Positions 40,559 to 51,319 are shown, counted from the first letter of the stretch. The stretch: DNA of 64,000 nt from an uncultured Mucispirillum sp. (GCA_944323205.1 CALURO010000001.1:124001-188000); one strand, 5' to 3'. Translations and numbers: made by a program. The notes: a model not told the origin generated them from the letters alone.

Positions 40559-41482
40559 TTATTTTGGTGATAATGCGTCTACTATTGTATCTATATTATG
40601 ACGCATCATAGCTTCATAGTTATTATTATATCCAAGAGTATCTGAATAAAGAGTGCCACCTATTTTTACAAAATGCCCCCTTGCCTTTAAAGTAGACTGT
40701 AAAAGCCTTATATTTTTATCAGGCAGAGTAGCTTCTAAAAACAGGGTAGTAACATTTTTTTCTATTAATATATCTGCTAAATTATTAATATCTGCAGATG
40801 TTATTTCACTTGATGTAGCTGCCCCCTGCAAATAATATGTTTCAAATCCATAGGCTGCACCAAAATATGCAAAAGCATTATGTTCTGTTACTATTATCCG
40901 TTTTTCTATTGGTATTTTCTTTATCTGCTCTTTTATATAGTTATTTAACCTGTCTAAAATATATAAAAGCACTTCTTCATTTTGGAAGTATATCTGCTGG
41001 TTTACATTATTCATAGATGCAAGGTTATCTGCAATAAAATTAGCTGCAATTTTCCATAAAACAGGGTTATGCCAAAAGTGTGGGTTTACCTGCCTTTTAT
41101 CACTATCTTTTTCTTTATCATATATCAGCTTATCTTTTGGCAGGCAGTCTATAATAGATACTGCTGGTGTAATATTTCCTATTTTACTTAATGCCCATTC
41201 AAGCCTGCCTTCTAAATTGCCACCATTATATATTATAAGAGATGAATCTGTTATTCTGATAATATCTTTTTCGGTAGCGGTATATGAGTGAGGGTCATTG
41301 CCCTTTCTCATTGCAATATTTGTTTCTATAAAATTACCGCCAATAGATTTTACTAAATCATCTATAATTTCATTTGAACTCATTATAACTGACTTATGTT
41401 TATTTTTAACTGTTTTAGGCTCACATGCAGTAATGACCATGCCTATAATTAATATACTGACTAATAAATATATTTTTTTCAT
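40559..41482 (-). CDS. Metal-binding lipoprotein of the ABC importer (TroA/ZnuA family)
   Basis: A cluster A-I solute-binding protein. The signal peptide ends VITAC, making it a lipoprotein. Metal ligands can be placed in DPHSYTATEKD (His), NPHFWHNP (His), TEHNAFAYF (His) and the late YSDTLG (Asp), a His3-Asp set like TroA. No long His-rich loop, which ZnuA usually has, is seen, so zinc versus manganese is open. It lies four bases after ispG and heads the four-gene importer. No Fur/Zur-like box was found directly upstream, because the gene is inside a longer operon. Confidence 0.9.
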   Translation of the reverse strand: MKKIYLLVSILIIGMVITACEPKTVKNKHKSVIMSSNEIIDDLVKSIGGNFIETNIAMRKGNDPHSYTATEKDIIRITDSSLIIYNGGNLEGRLEWALSKIGNITPAVSIIDCLPKDKLIYDKEKDSDKRQVNPHFWHNPVLWKIAANFIADNLASMNNVNQQIYFQNEEVLLYILDRLNNYIKEQIKKIPIEKRIIVTEHNAFAYFGAAYGFETYYLQGAATSSEITSADINNLADILIEKNVTTLFLEATLPDKNIRLLQSTLKARGHFVKIGGTLYSDTLGYNNNYEAMMRHNIDTIVDALSPK

Positions 41483-41486
41483 TATC

Positions 41487-42533
41487 TTATATTATTCCAT
41501 CTTCTTTTAATATGTGCTCAAACTCTTTTAATAAAATATCTTCATTAACTTTTTTTAAAATCTCACCTTTTTTAAAGATAAGCCCCTGACCTTTTCCACC
41601 AGCTATGCCGTAATCTGCCTCCCTTGCTTCCCCCGGGCCGTTCACAGCACAGCCCATAACTGCCACAGTTACAAGAGATTTTGATGTTTGCAGCATATTT
41701 TCTACTTTATTGGCTAAATCTATTAGATTAATTTCAGTTCTGCCGCATGTTGGGCATGATATAATCTCTGGACCTTTTCTTCTTAAATCAAGAGCAGATA
41801 CTATCTGCCAGCCAGTCTTAACTTCATCTATAGGCTCGCCAGTTAATGAAACCCTTAATGTATCACCTATCCCAAGAGAAAGAATGGCACCTATACCAAC
41901 AGCAGATTTAATAGTTCCTGCAAAAAGAGTACCAGCCTCTGTTACCCCAACATGAAGTGGAGAATTATCCTGCTCTGCAAAAAGTTTATAAGCTGCAATA
42001 GTCATAGGAACAGAGCTTGATTTTAATGATACTTTAAAATTATCAAAATTTAAGTCATATAAATATCTTATATTTCTTAAGGCGGATTCAACAATAGATT
42101 GTGCTGTTACACCTTTACTTTCAAGTATATCTTTTTCCAGTGAGCCAGAATTTATACCAACTCTTATAGCAGCACCTGCTGATTTTACTGCATCAGTTAC
42201 AATTTTAAGCCTGTCAAATCCGCCAAGATTACCGGGGTTTATACGCACACAGTCCGCACCAGATTCTATAGATTTCACTGCTAATTTATAATCAAAATGA
42301 ATATCTGCAATTAATGGTATATGTATTTTATCTTTTATTTCTTTTAAAGCACAGGCAGCCACTTCATCAGGCACTGCACAGCGGATTATTTCGCAGCCTG
42401 CTTTTTCAAGCTCTAATATCTGCTCCACAGTTGCTGCCACATCTCTAGTATCAGTGTTTGTCATAGACTGTAATAAAACAGGGTTGCCACCGCCAATCAA
42501 TACACTGCCAACTTTTATTACACGGCTTTTCAT
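41487..42533 (-). CDS. ispG: 4-hydroxy-3-methylbut-2-enyl diphosphate synthase
   Basis: Converts MEcPP to HMBPP in the non-mevalonate isoprenoid pathway. The N-terminus VLLQSMTNTDTRDVAATV and the Cys motifs CPTCGR and CAVNGPGEA, which ligate the [4Fe-4S] cluster, are diagnostic. The 348-residue length matches the compact bacterial form lacking the plant insert. It begins the long minus-strand gene run, and an 860-base non-coding region lies upstream. Confidence 0.96.
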   Translation of the reverse strand: MKSRVIKVGSVLIGGGNPVLLQSMTNTDTRDVAATVEQILELEKAGCEIIRCAVPDEVAACALKEIKDKIHIPLIADIHFDYKLAVKSIESGADCVRINPGNLGGFDRLKIVTDAVKSAGAAIRVGINSGSLEKDILESKGVTAQSIVESALRNIRYLYDLNFDNFKVSLKSSSVPMTIAAYKLFAEQDNSPLHVGVTEAGTLFAGTIKSAVGIGAILSLGIGDTLRVSLTGEPIDEVKTGWQIVSALDLRRKGPEIISCPTCGRTEINLIDLANKVENMLQTSKSLVTVAVMGCAVNGPGEAREADYGIAGGKGQGLIFKKGEILKKVNEDILLKEFEHILKEDGII

Positions 42534-42713
42534 TTATTTACCTTTATAATAATTATAATAGGATACTTTAACATAAACATATTATTAAAATCAACTATTT
42601 AATTCTTTCCTGCTGCTTATGCAGGCGACGGCTCGTCGTGAGCCTATCTTTAATATCATAGCTGGTAAAATTTCTAAAACAAAAATTATTTTGTATAGTA
42701 GAGCAAAAAAGAC

Positions 42714-42742
42714 TTGCAGAAATAGTATTTTTTGATTATATT
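42714..42742 (+). promoter_or_regulatory. Candidate promoter of a small RNA
   Basis: TTGCAG at 42714-42719 and TATATT at 42737-42742 with a 17-base spacer stand seven bases before the first structured base of the candidate small RNA. The -35 box is a poor match, so confidence is modest. Confidence 0.4.
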
Positions 42743-42748
42743 ATATGT

Positions 42749-42838
42749 AGCACGCAGGGACTAGGCTATTTACGATGTAGTCCCTGAACGGCTAAACTTT
42801 TAGTGTGTTAACCGTCTATGTTATAGGCGGTTTTTTAT
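42749..42838 (+). ncRNA. Candidate structured small RNA with intrinsic terminator
   Basis: About 90 bases. A perfect 9-bp stem, CAGGGACTA at 42755-42763 with TAGTCCCTG at 42778-42786, encloses a 14-base loop. A small CTAA/TTAG stem follows. A 10-bp terminator hairpin (AACCGTCTAT, loop GTT, ATAGGCGGTT, with one G-T pair) at 42810-42832 then ends in a T-run. No matching RNA family is recognised and no coding frame is present. Segments of it recur, rearranged and on the other strand, at 42935-42994. Confidence 0.55.
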
Positions 42839-42925
42839 TATTGTATATAAGAAAGTAATAGCTGTAAAAAAAGCATACATTTCAAACATACGCACACCCC
42901 CTTATATATTTTGAAAAAAATAAAA

Positions 42926-42995
42926 AGTTGGTGAGCAAACAGCCTAATCCATATTTGCGTGCTGGTGAGCTTAACCGTTCAAGGTGCCCACATCA
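42926..42995. repeat. Rearranged partner of the small RNA sequence
   Basis: GCAAACAGCCTAATCC, then TTGCGTGCT, then AGCTTAACCGTTCAAGG and ending CACATC correspond to the complement of the small RNA's own blocks GTAAATAGCCTAGTCC, TGCGTGCT and AGTTTAGCCGTTCAGG...ACATC, but the two blocks are in swapped order. The direct repeat TGGTGAGC occurs twice here (42929 and 42963 region). Confidence 0.55.
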
Positions 42996-43040
42996 AAAGT
43001 ATATCTAAAAAAATAAAAAATACAAGTTGAAATACCTAAA

Positions 43041-43241
43041 CTGGTGATATCCTATTTTTTACAACATCTTATGTCTCTCAGAGCGGAGCGAAGAGTCTAT
43101 AATTTTTACTAGCTGGAACATTATAAGATTCTTCGCCTGCTATCGCAGGCTCTGAATGACAGTTAACTGAGATTATTTCTATTTTTACATATATTATCAA
43201 GTAGTTATAGCATTTTTTAATAAAAAATGGGGTACCCACAG
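43041..43241. mobile_element. Miniature inverted-repeat element, copy B
   Basis: About 200 bases in opposite orientation to copy A. The right end GGGGTACCCACAG is well kept; the left end CTGGTGATATCC is decayed. The interior shares the GTCTCTCAGAG, AAGAGTCTATAATTTTTACTA, TTATAAGATTCTTCGCCTG and CTCTGAATGACAG blocks. No direct repeat flanks it, so it is probably an older insertion. Confidence 0.75.
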
Positions 43242-43400
43242 TTTAATTTTTATTCAAAAATACTTCCATGTATCCATGAATAATAATCCTGCTATTATAA
43301 TGATTTTATATAAAGATTTCATACTTTTTCGGACTTAACGGACACATATATTTTTATACCACATATTATGGCTGATAAATTACTTTTTAGGAGCAATAAT

Positions 43401-43958
43401 ATGACAAATATGCAAAACTTAATTGAAAGAATAAGAATAAAAATCAATGATACATCATCTTTTGAATTTCAAGATAATGAGCTTTTATCATATATTCATG
43501 AAGGATTATCTATGCTTGAAATACTGCTTTTATCTAATAGAGTTCAGTTTAATATAACATATATTTCCACTGTTTCATCAGTATGTCCTGTTCCAGAAGA
43601 TATGCTTGAAATATATAAAATAACTGCTGATAAAAAAGAAATACCACTTAAAGATATCACTGACACATCTTACGGCTACTATATTGTAAATAATAATATC
43701 ATTCTTCCCTGCCCTAATGCAGAAATATACTATATTAAGGAATTTGAAAGATATAATATTAATGATGATATAGACCTTCCATATATCTATGTAGAATACC
43801 TTTATAATAATGCAGTGATAAAGGCTCTATCACGGTTAGAGTTTAATATGGAGCAGGAAAAAAATGAGCTTATGCAGCTTTCTTCTTTAATAATAAAAAC
43901 TACACTTCATAAAAACGGCATATATCAAATGAAAAGATATCTTGGATATACATTATGA
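43401..43958 (+). CDS. Phage adaptor-like protein (head-tail connector type)
   Basis: A 185-residue protein from the ATG at 43401, chosen because AGGAG lies seven bases before it; the Met at 43368 has no site. The helical N-terminus MTNMQNLIERIRIKINDTSS with FQDNELLSYIHEGLSMLE is the usual opening of podovirus-type adaptor or head-completion proteins, followed by a beta core (VCPVPEDMLEIYKI) and a helical C-terminus. The assignment is by pattern and by its overlap with the tail-like gene next door. A non-phage role is not excluded. Confidence 0.5.
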   Translation: MTNMQNLIERIRIKINDTSSFEFQDNELLSYIHEGLSMLEILLLSNRVQFNITYISTVSSVCPVPEDMLEIYKITADKKEIPLKDITDTSYGYYIVNNNIILPCPNAEIYYIKEFERYNINDDIDLPYIYVEYLYNNAVIKALSRLEFNMEQEKNELMQLSSLIIKTTLHKNGIYQMKRYLGYTL

Positions 43959-46102
43959 AAAAATCATCATACCATTCAAAAACCAGCACAGTTAAACTTT
44001 ATAAACCTATAGGCGGTATGTGTAACACTATAAGTGGCGAATATATAAAAGAAAATCAGGCATGCAGTATAAGTGGTGTAATATATAATGAAGATACAAA
44101 TACTTTTCAAGGCTCGCCCGTATATGCTCCCGTTTCTTCTTTTACAGGCAGAAAGTTTACACGACTTTTTAATGTGGAATATAATGGCAAAAATACTGTT
44201 TTTGCAGCTTATTCAGGCGGTGTTACAAATATTACTGATAATAAAGACTATCCTGTTGAAACAGGTATCACACCAACAGATATTATATATAATCAGGACG
44301 GACTATATATATCATCTTCATCAAATGTATATCATTTAAGTCAAGATGAAGAATTAACTAAAATAGCTTTTTCCTTTGCTCCATTTATGTGGCAGAGAAT
44401 ATCTGCAAGGCAGAGTGTGAGTAACTATACAAATGCTGTATTTTATCATGGTGATAAAATATATTTCAGTGATAACCGTGGAACTGGTTATATGTCATTA
44501 GATGGAAAAATTATAAAAATATTAAATCAGGAAATAAAAACAATGGAATTTTTCCCATGCAGTAACACTCTTTTTGCCTGTTATGCTAATGACATATATA
44601 TAATATCAGATGATGAATTAATACATTTTTTTAATTTTACAAATCTTGGGTTAAGAGTAAAAGTATGTGCATCTACTGACTACAGCTTATTAATTTTAAA
44701 CTATGATGATGCTTATGAAATATATGAAATAAATACATTAACAAAAGCTGTTACAAAATATAATATTAATTCTCTCAAAGGACTTGGAACTTACGGAATA
44801 AAATATTTAAGGGTTATAAATAATAAATATTATCTATTAATTAATGAAACTGATGCATCATTTTCATATAATAATGCTTCACTTTATAAGCTTTCTTTTA
44901 ACGGTTCAGAATATAATATAACAGAAAAATTAATTGAAAATTATAATATAAAAAATTTTTTGTTAGATGTTTTATATATAAACTCTAAATTTATATGCTA
45001 CTTTGGCTCGCCTGATGATAATACAGCATTTAATGAAAATATAGAGCTTTATGAATATAGTGATAAAAAATTAATTAAACTTACTTATTCAAATACCCCT
45101 GCAAATATTGGAGCAGTGCAAAAACTTTCTTTAAAAGGAAACAGGCTTTATTGTGCAAATAACTATGGCATATATTGTGTTGATATTTTACCATCAGATG
45201 AAAATATCCCATGTCTTTTAGTACAAAATGGCAGGCTGATAGTGCCCCAGAACTCCAGCCTTTATTTCAGCGGTGCAGGGGATTTCTACAACTGGTCTTG
45301 GAATAGTGACAGTGATGCATTATTTATAGAAATAGGATATAAAGACGGCGGAAAAATTATATATGCATCCATAGTGCTAGACAGTATTATTGTTTTTAAA
45401 GATAACGGCAGTATATACAGGCTTGCAGGCAGTTATCCATACTGGACTGTATCAAAACTTGGTGAAATAGACAAGCTGACTACAAAAGCAATTACTTTTG
45501 GCTCTGAAATTATTTTTGGTGCATCTTCTGGAATAAAAAAAATAGGTGTTACAGAATATTATGGCGACTTTTTCTTGTCTGATTATCAGCAGTATGTTCA
45601 TGACAAAAATATATTAGATGTGAGCTTATGCTCTGAGCGTAATACAATTATATTTATTAATAATGAATATATTTTTGAATACAGCAGTATTTTAAAAGGG
45701 TTTACTGTTTATAAAGATAATATATCAGATAATTTAAAACAGATTATAGAGATATATGAAGAAAATGGCTCATATTCAAGCTATGGACTAAATACTAATG
45801 GTGTGCTTTATAAAGCAGATAAATCTGTGCTTAACAGTATTGATGTAAAATATCAAGAAATCAAAAATAATCAGGATATTTTAATCAAGTCTGTTACAGT
45901 TTTTACCCCAGAATTAGAAGCAGATAAAATATTTACATTAAAAATTAATGAATACATAAGAACTTTCACTTTAAAGGCACATAAAACACGCCATAAATAT
46001 TTTATTTTAAAAAGATTAAACAGCTTACAGCTTGAATTATCCCATAATGGTGATTTTTTTATAGATAATATTTTTATAGATTACTCCACTATTGGAGAAT
46101 AA
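43955..46102 (+). CDS. Large beta-rich phage-tail/stabilisation-like protein
   Basis: A 715-residue protein of regular beta-propeller-like strands with Tyr/Asn-rich loops. It lacks a signal peptide and membrane segments. The segment QNSSLYFSGAGDFYNWSWNS followed by SDALFIEIG, then VFKDNGSIYRLAG and ITFGSEIIFGASSGIKKIG, is strongly reminiscent of P22 gp10-type packaged-DNA stabilisation and podovirus tail proteins (SxxxDFxxW, then variants of LxIFTxxxxY). It overlaps the adaptor-like gene by four bases. Functional identity is by resemblance only. Confidence 0.5.
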   Translation: MKKSSYHSKTSTVKLYKPIGGMCNTISGEYIKENQACSISGVIYNEDTNTFQGSPVYAPVSSFTGRKFTRLFNVEYNGKNTVFAAYSGGVTNITDNKDYPVETGITPTDIIYNQDGLYISSSSNVYHLSQDEELTKIAFSFAPFMWQRISARQSVSNYTNAVFYHGDKIYFSDNRGTGYMSLDGKIIKILNQEIKTMEFFPCSNTLFACYANDIYIISDDELIHFFNFTNLGLRVKVCASTDYSLLILNYDDAYEIYEINTLTKAVTKYNINSLKGLGTYGIKYLRVINNKYYLLINETDASFSYNNASLYKLSFNGSEYNITEKLIENYNIKNFLLDVLYINSKFICYFGSPDDNTAFNENIELYEYSDKKLIKLTYSNTPANIGAVQKLSLKGNRLYCANNYGIYCVDILPSDENIPCLLVQNGRLIVPQNSSLYFSGAGDFYNWSWNSDSDALFIEIGYKDGGKIIYASIVLDSIIVFKDNGSIYRLAGSYPYWTVSKLGEIDKLTTKAITFGSEIIFGASSGIKKIGVTEYYGDFFLSDYQQYVHDKNILDVSLCSERNTIIFINNEYIFEYSSILKGFTVYKDNISDNLKQIIEIYEENGSYSSYGLNTNGVLYKADKSVLNSIDVKYQEIKNNQDILIKSVTVFTPELEADKIFTLKINEYIRTFTLKAHKTRHKYFILKRLNSLQLELSHNGDFFIDNIFIDYSTIGE

Positions 46103-46119
46103 ATAAACGGAGGAAAACT

Positions 46120-46455
46120 ATGAGTTTTTGGGAAGGGTTTAATAAACTTCTTTTCGGAGAAAATAAATCAAGCTCCAAACAGCAGGAGCAGTATGATAAA
46201 GTTGCAAATTATGATAACAGAATGGAAGACTTTGAAAGTTTAAGCGGGAAAGCTGTAAATGAAATGGCAAACCGTGGAATAATAAATTCTTCTGTAACAG
46301 CAAAAGCATTAGGGAGTGCTGCTGCAGCTGCTGAAAACAACTACTGGAACGACCAAATGAAACTGTTAGGATACAGCTATGGCACAGATAAAAAAGGAAT
46401 TGCAGAAGATTTATCATCTACCTTTACAAAAGCCTTTGTAAAAAGTATATTTTAA
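46120..46455 (+). CDS. Small protein of the phage-like module
   Basis: A 111-residue soluble protein preceded by GGAGGAAAACT. The N-terminus MSFWEGFNKLLFGENKSSSK is followed by helical, Ala/Asn-rich sequence (SVTAKALGSAAAAAENNYWN) similar in style to small podovirus injection or virion proteins. No known domain. It is co-directional with the two preceding phage-like genes and faces the end of rplC. Confidence 0.55.
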   Translation: MSFWEGFNKLLFGENKSSSKQQEQYDKVANYDNRMEDFESLSGKAVNEMANRGIINSSVTAKALGSAAAAAENNYWNDQMKLLGYSYGTDKKGIAEDLSSTFTKAFVKSIF

Positions 46456-46493
46456 AATAATTTATAAAAACAGTCTGCTTTTATTCATCTAAC

Positions 46494-46526
46494 ATAAAAA
46501 AAGCTCCCTTAAAACTAAGGGAGCTT
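46494..46526 (-). terminator. Strong terminator directly after rplC
   Basis: On the minus strand, AAGCTCCCTT and AAGGGAGCTT form a perfect 10-bp stem with a six-base loop, followed by a T-run. It lies 23 bases after the rplC stop, so the ribosomal operon ends here. Confidence 0.9.
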
Positions 46527-46548
46527 ATATATTGTAGTCTATCAAAAA

Positions 46549-47187
46549 CTATCTTTTTGGTTTAGCTGTTTCTTTAATGTATACTATACCGTTTTTATGC
46601 CCCGGAACAGAGCCTTGAACAAGTATAACATTTTTTTCAGGCATAACTTTTACAACTTTTAATCTTTGAGTTGTAACAGTTTCCACACCTAAATGACCAG
46701 CCATTTTTTTACCTTTGTTTACTTCTGCAGGCCATTCTTTCATACCTATAGAACCAAGTCTACGGTGAAAGCCTGAACCGTGACCACCAGGGCCACCTGC
46801 GAAGTTCCAGCGTTTCATACCACCAGCGAAACCTTTACCGATTGTTACGCCTTGGATATCAACTAAATCGCCTTCTGCAAAGATTTCTGTGCTGATTGTT
46901 TGGCCTACATTGTAGTCATCAATAGCATCAACACGAACTTCACGAAGATATTTCATTGGCTTAACATCTGCTTTTTTGAAATGTCCAGCCATAGGTTTAT
47001 TAACTTTCTTTTCTGAGAGTATCTCTTCGAACCCGATTTGTATAGCATTATAGCCATCAGATTCAACGGTTTTTTTCTGTACAACGACACATGGGCCTGC
47101 TTGTACAACCGTAACCGGAATAACCGCCCCGTTATCAGAAAATACTTGTGTCATTCCGATTTTTTTACCGATAATTCCCTTTGCCAT
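46549..47187 (-). CDS. rplC: 50S ribosomal protein L3
   Basis: Binds 23S rRNA near the peptidyl-transferase centre. The start [16 protein letters not shown] and the basic, Gly-rich [20 protein letters not shown] with [11 protein letters not shown] are the L3 hallmarks; the Gln that PrmB methylates in enterobacteria is not evident in this stretch. At 212 residues it is complete. Unusually, rplD, rplW and rplB do not follow; a terminator and unrelated genes do. Confidence 0.97.
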   Translation of the reverse strand: MAKGIIGKKIGMTQVFSDNGAVIPVTVVQAGPCVVVQKKTVESDGYNAIQIGFEEILSEKKVNKPMAGHFKKADVKPMKYLREVRVDAIDDYNVGQTISTEIFAEGDLVDIQGVTIGKGFAGGMKRWNFAGGPGGHGSGFHRRLGSIGMKEWPAEVNKGKKMAGHLGVETVTTQRLKVVKVMPEKNVILVQGSVPGHKNGIVYIKETAKPKR

Positions 47188-47202
47188 TTATTCCTGCCTT
47201 TA

Positions 47203-47511
47203 TTAGAGTTTAATCTCTACGTCTATGCCCGCAGATAGCTCAAGATTCTTAAGTGCATCGATTGTTTGAGGGTTATACTCAAAAATATCGATTAAACGCT
47301 TATGAGTCCTTATTTCAAACTGCTCACGAGAGTTTTTATTAACGTGAGGAGAACGTGTTACACAAAATTTTTCAATGCGAGTAGGAAGTGGTATAGGACC
47401 AACAACTCTTGCACCAGTTCTTTTAGCTGTGTTAACTATGTCTTTAACAACTTTATCTAAAATTTTGTGTTCAAAAGCTTTAAGTTTAATTCTTATCTTT
47501 TGATTTTCCAT
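47203..47511 (-). CDS. rpsJ: 30S ribosomal protein S10
   Basis: Small-subunit head protein, also NusE in transcription antitermination. [14 protein letters not shown] at the start, [22 protein letters not shown] and the C-terminal [20 protein letters not shown] are fully conserved. The 102-residue length is normal. It lies between tuf and rplC with short gaps. Confidence 0.97.
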   Translation of the reverse strand: MENQKIRIKLKAFEHKILDKVVKDIVNTAKRTGARVVGPIPLPTRIEKFCVTRSPHVNKNSREQFEIRTHKRLIDIFEYNPQTIDALKNLELSAGIDVEIKL

Positions 47512-47529
47512 TATAATCTACCAGCCTGA

Positions 47530-48720
47530 TTACTCAATAATTTCAGTAACAACGCCTGCACCAACAGTTCTACCACCTTCACGAATAGCAAAGCGTAAAC
47601 CTTTTTCCATAGCGATTGGCTGGATAAGTTGTACTTCGCAGCTAATGTTATCACCAGGCATAACCATTTCAACGCCTTCTTGTAAAGTAATGATACCAGT
47701 AACATCAGTAGTTCTGAAATAGAACTGTGGACGATATCCACCGAAGAATGGAGTATGACGACCACCTTCTTCTTTAGTTAAGATATATGCTTCTGCTTTG
47801 AATTTTTTGTGTGGAGTAATAGTGCCCGGTTTAGCTAAAACTTGACCGCGTTCAACTTCATCTTTTTTAGTACCACGGAGTAACACACCTATGTTATCAC
47901 CAGCTTCACCTTGGTCTAAAAGTTTACGGAACATTTCAACGCCTGTAACTGTAGTTTTAGTAGTATCATGGATACCAACGATTTCAACTTCTTCACCAAC
48001 TTTAATAATACCGCGTTCTACACGACCAGTAACAACTGTACCACGACCAGAGATAGAGAAAACGTCTTCTATTGGCATTAAGAATGGTTGGTCAACAGCT
48101 CTTTCTGGAGTTGGAATGTATGCATCTAATGCAGCTAATAAATCCCAAATAGGTTTAGTTAATGTTTCATCAGTAGGGTTTTCTAATGCTTTTAATGCAG
48201 AACCTTTGATGATTGGAGTATCATCACCAGGGAATTCATAAGATGATAATAACTCTCTGATTTCCATTTCAACAAGTTCTAAAAGTTCTTCATCGTCAAC
48301 CATATCGCATTTGTTCATGAAAACGATGATGTATGGAACGCCAACTTGACGAGCAAGAAGGATGTGTTCACGAGTTTGTGGCATAGGGCCGTCAGCTGCA
48401 GAAACAACTAATATAGCACCGTCCATCTGAGCAGCACCAGTAATCATGTTTTTAACGTAGTCGGCGTGACCTGGGCAGTCAACGTGTGCATAGTGACGAG
48501 TTTCAGATTCATATTCAACGTGGCTTGTTGCAATAGTAATACCGCGTTCTCTTTCTTCTGGAGCTTTATCAATGTTTGCATAATCTACGAAAGATGCAAG
48601 ACCTTTTTGAGATAATACGTTTGTTAAAGCAGCAGTTAATGTAGTTTTACCGTGGTCAACGTGACCAATTGTACCAACGTTAACGTGTGGTTTTTTTCTT
48701 TCAAATTTTTGTTTAGCCAT
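47530..48720 (-). CDS. tuf: Elongation factor Tu
   Basis: The GTPase that brings aminoacyl-tRNA to the ribosome. [10 protein letters not shown] (G1), [21 protein letters not shown] (G3; the run is longer, key residues DCPGH) and NKCDMVD (G4) are present, with domains 2 and 3 complete to VTEIIE. At 396 residues it is full length. A GGAGGAATAAATC ribosome site precedes the ATG. It follows fusA by 21 bases as in the classic str operon. Confidence 0.98.
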   Translation of the reverse strand: MAKQKFERKKPHVNVGTIGHVDHGKTTLTAALTNVLSQKGLASFVDYANIDKAPEERERGITIATSHVEYESETRHYAHVDCPGHADYVKNMITGAAQMDGAILVVSAADGPMPQTREHILLARQVGVPYIIVFMNKCDMVDDEELLELVEMEIRELLSSYEFPGDDTPIIKGSALKALENPTDETLTKPIWDLLAALDAYIPTPERAVDQPFLMPIEDVFSISGRGTVVTGRVERGIIKVGEEVEIVGIHDTTKTTVTGVEMFRKLLDQGEAGDNIGVLLRGTKKDEVERGQVLAKPGTITPHKKFKAEAYILTKEEGGRHTPFFGGYRPQFYFRTTDVTGIITLQEGVEMVMPGDNISCEVQLIQPIAMEKGLRFAIREGGRTVGAGVVTEIIE

Positions 48721-48741
48721 GATTTATTCCTCCAAATCTTA

Positions 48742-50820
48742 TTAATTTCTAGATTTTATAATTTCTTCTGCAATATTTGCAGGTACTTCTTCATAGTGGT
48801 CAAACTGCATAGTGTAAGTTGCACGACCTTGTGTAATAGAGCGTAATTCTGTAGAGTAACCAAACATTTGTTTTAATGGAACCATCGCATTAATAACTTG
48901 TGCGTTACCTTGAACATTCATACCTTCTATTCTACCGCGTCTTGAACTTAAGTCACCCATTACATCGCCCATATATTCATCAGGTGTAACAACTTCAACT
49001 TTCATAATTGGCTCTAAAAGCACAGGAGAAGCTTGTTTCATACCATCTTTAAATGCCATAGATGCAGCAATTTTGAATGCCATCTCGTTAGAGTCAACTT
49101 CGTGGAAAGAACCGTCAAATACAGTAACTTTAAAGTCAACAACAGGGTATCCTGCAACAATACCATTTTCCATAGCTTCAGTAACACCTTTTTCAATAGC
49201 TGGAATATATTCTTTTGGTATTGCACCACCAACGATTTTGTTTTCAAATTCAAAACCAGCACCTGGTTCAAGTGGAGTCATTTCTAACCAGCAGTGGCCA
49301 TAGTTACCTTTACCGCCAGACTGTTTAATGTATTTACCTTCAGTTTTAACTGCTTTACGGAATGTTTCACGATAAGCAACTTGAGGGTTACCAATGTTAG
49401 CTTCCACTTTAAATTCTCTTTTTAAACGGTCAACAATAATTTCAAGGTGGAGTTCGCCCATACCTGAAATAACTGTCTGGCCAGTTTCTTCATCAACTCT
49501 TACTCTAAAAGATGGGTCTTCAGAAGCAAGTTTGCCTAATGCAACAGAAAGTTTATCTTGGTCTGCTTTTGTTTTTGGTTCAATAGCAATAGATATAACT
49601 GGCTCTGGGAATTCCATAGCTTCTAATATGATTGGGCTTTTTTCATCACAAAGAGTGTCCCCTGTTGTAGTGAATTTAAGACCAACTGTTGCACAAATAT
49701 CACCAGCACGGATTTCTTTAATTTCTTCTCTTTTATTAGAGTGCATTTTTAAAAGACGGCCGATACGTTCTTTTTTATCTTTAGTAGAGTTAAGAACATA
49801 GTTACCAGCTTCAAACACACCAGAATAAACACGGAAATATGCAAGCTGTCCCATGTATGGGTCAGTCATAATTTTAAATGCTAATGCAGCAAATGGTGCA
49901 TCATCACTTGCTTCACGAGTTTCTTCTGCTCCAGTTTCAGGGTTAACACCTGTAATTGCTGGAATATCAAGTGGTGAAGGAAGATAATCAACTACTGCAT
50001 CAAGAAGTTTTTGGATACCTTTATATTTAAAAGCTGTTCCGCATAATACAGGGTTAAACTGTAATGCTATAGTTCCTTTACGAAGTGCAGATTTAATTTC
50101 TTCATTAGAGATTTCTCCGCCTTCAAGGTATCTTTCCATAAGCTCTTCATCAGCTTCAACAGCTGTTTCTATCATTTTAGCACGATATTCTGCAGCTTTG
50201 TCTTTAAGGTCAGCAGGAATTTCTACTTCCTTAAATTTCATACCGAAGTCGCCTTCAACATCCCAAATGTAGCCTTTCATTTCTATTAAGTCTACAACAC
50301 CTTGGAATTTATCTTCTGCGCCTATAGGTATTTGGATTGCAACAGGTGTAGCACCAAGTCTGTCATTCATCATTTCAAGAACACGGTAGAAGTTAGCACC
50401 AGTTCTATCCATTTTGTTAACGAATGCAACTCTTGGAACTTTGTATTTATCAGCTTGTCTCCAAACTGTTTCAGACTGTGGCTGAACACCAGCAACAGCA
50501 CAGAATACACCAACTGCACCATCTAATACTTTAAGAGAACGTTCAACTTCAATAGTAAAGTCAACGTGTCCTGGAGTATCAATAATATTAATAACATAGT
50601 CTTTCCAGAAGCATTGTGTAGTAGCAGAAGTAATTGTGATACCTCTTTCTCTTTCCTGCTCCATCCAGTCCATAGTAGCTGCGCCGTCATGAACCTCACC
50701 GATTTTATAGTTAACACCAGTGTAGTAAAGAATACGTTCAGTTGTAGTAGTTTTACCAGCATCGATGTGAGCCATGATACCGATATTTCTTTGTAAATCT
50801 AAAGATTTTGCTCTTGCCAC
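48742..50820 (-). CDS. fusA: Elongation factor G
   Basis: The translocation GTPase. [19 protein letters not shown] (G1), DTPGHVDF (G3) and [10 protein letters not shown] (G4) are conserved, and domains II-V are complete to about residue 692. The start codon is GTG (GTG GCA AGA) behind GGAGATTGTT; Met-initiated alternatives lie well inside conserved sequence. It lies between rpsG and tuf. Confidence 0.98.
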   Translation of the reverse strand: MARAKSLDLQRNIGIMAHIDAGKTTTTERILYYTGVNYKIGEVHDGAATMDWMEQERERGITITSATTQCFWKDYVINIIDTPGHVDFTIEVERSLKVLDGAVGVFCAVAGVQPQSETVWRQADKYKVPRVAFVNKMDRTGANFYRVLEMMNDRLGATPVAIQIPIGAEDKFQGVVDLIEMKGYIWDVEGDFGMKFKEVEIPADLKDKAAEYRAKMIETAVEADEELMERYLEGGEISNEEIKSALRKGTIALQFNPVLCGTAFKYKGIQKLLDAVVDYLPSPLDIPAITGVNPETGAEETREASDDAPFAALAFKIMTDPYMGQLAYFRVYSGVFEAGNYVLNSTKDKKERIGRLLKMHSNKREEIKEIRAGDICATVGLKFTTTGDTLCDEKSPIILEAMEFPEPVISIAIEPKTKADQDKLSVALGKLASEDPSFRVRVDEETGQTVISGMGELHLEIIVDRLKREFKVEANIGNPQVAYRETFRKAVKTEGKYIKQSGGKGNYGHCWLEMTPLEPGAGFEFENKIVGGAIPKEYIPAIEKGVTEAMENGIVAGYPVVDFKVTVFDGSFHEVDSNEMAFKIAASMAFKDGMKQASPVLLEPIMKVEVVTPDEYMGDVMGDLSSRRGRIEGMNVQGNAQVINAMVPLKQMFGYSTELRSITQGRATYTMQFDHYEEVPANIAEEIIKSRN

Positions 50821-50835
50821 AACAATCTCCTGTTA

Positions 50836-51306
<471 letters not shown>

Positions 51307-51319
51307 TTATATTCCTCTC

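Noticed and set aside
42605-42650. Two short GC hairpins upstream of ispG as a riboswitch
   Set aside because: Stems are only five bases, no conserved riboswitch core is recognisable and no alternative pairing with the ispG start was found.
47891-48241. Open frame antisense to tuf
   Set aside because: tuf is certain and the antisense frame has no start context or similarity.
49394-49801. 135-residue open frame antisense to fusA
   Set aside because: fusA is certain; the frame is a codon-bias shadow.
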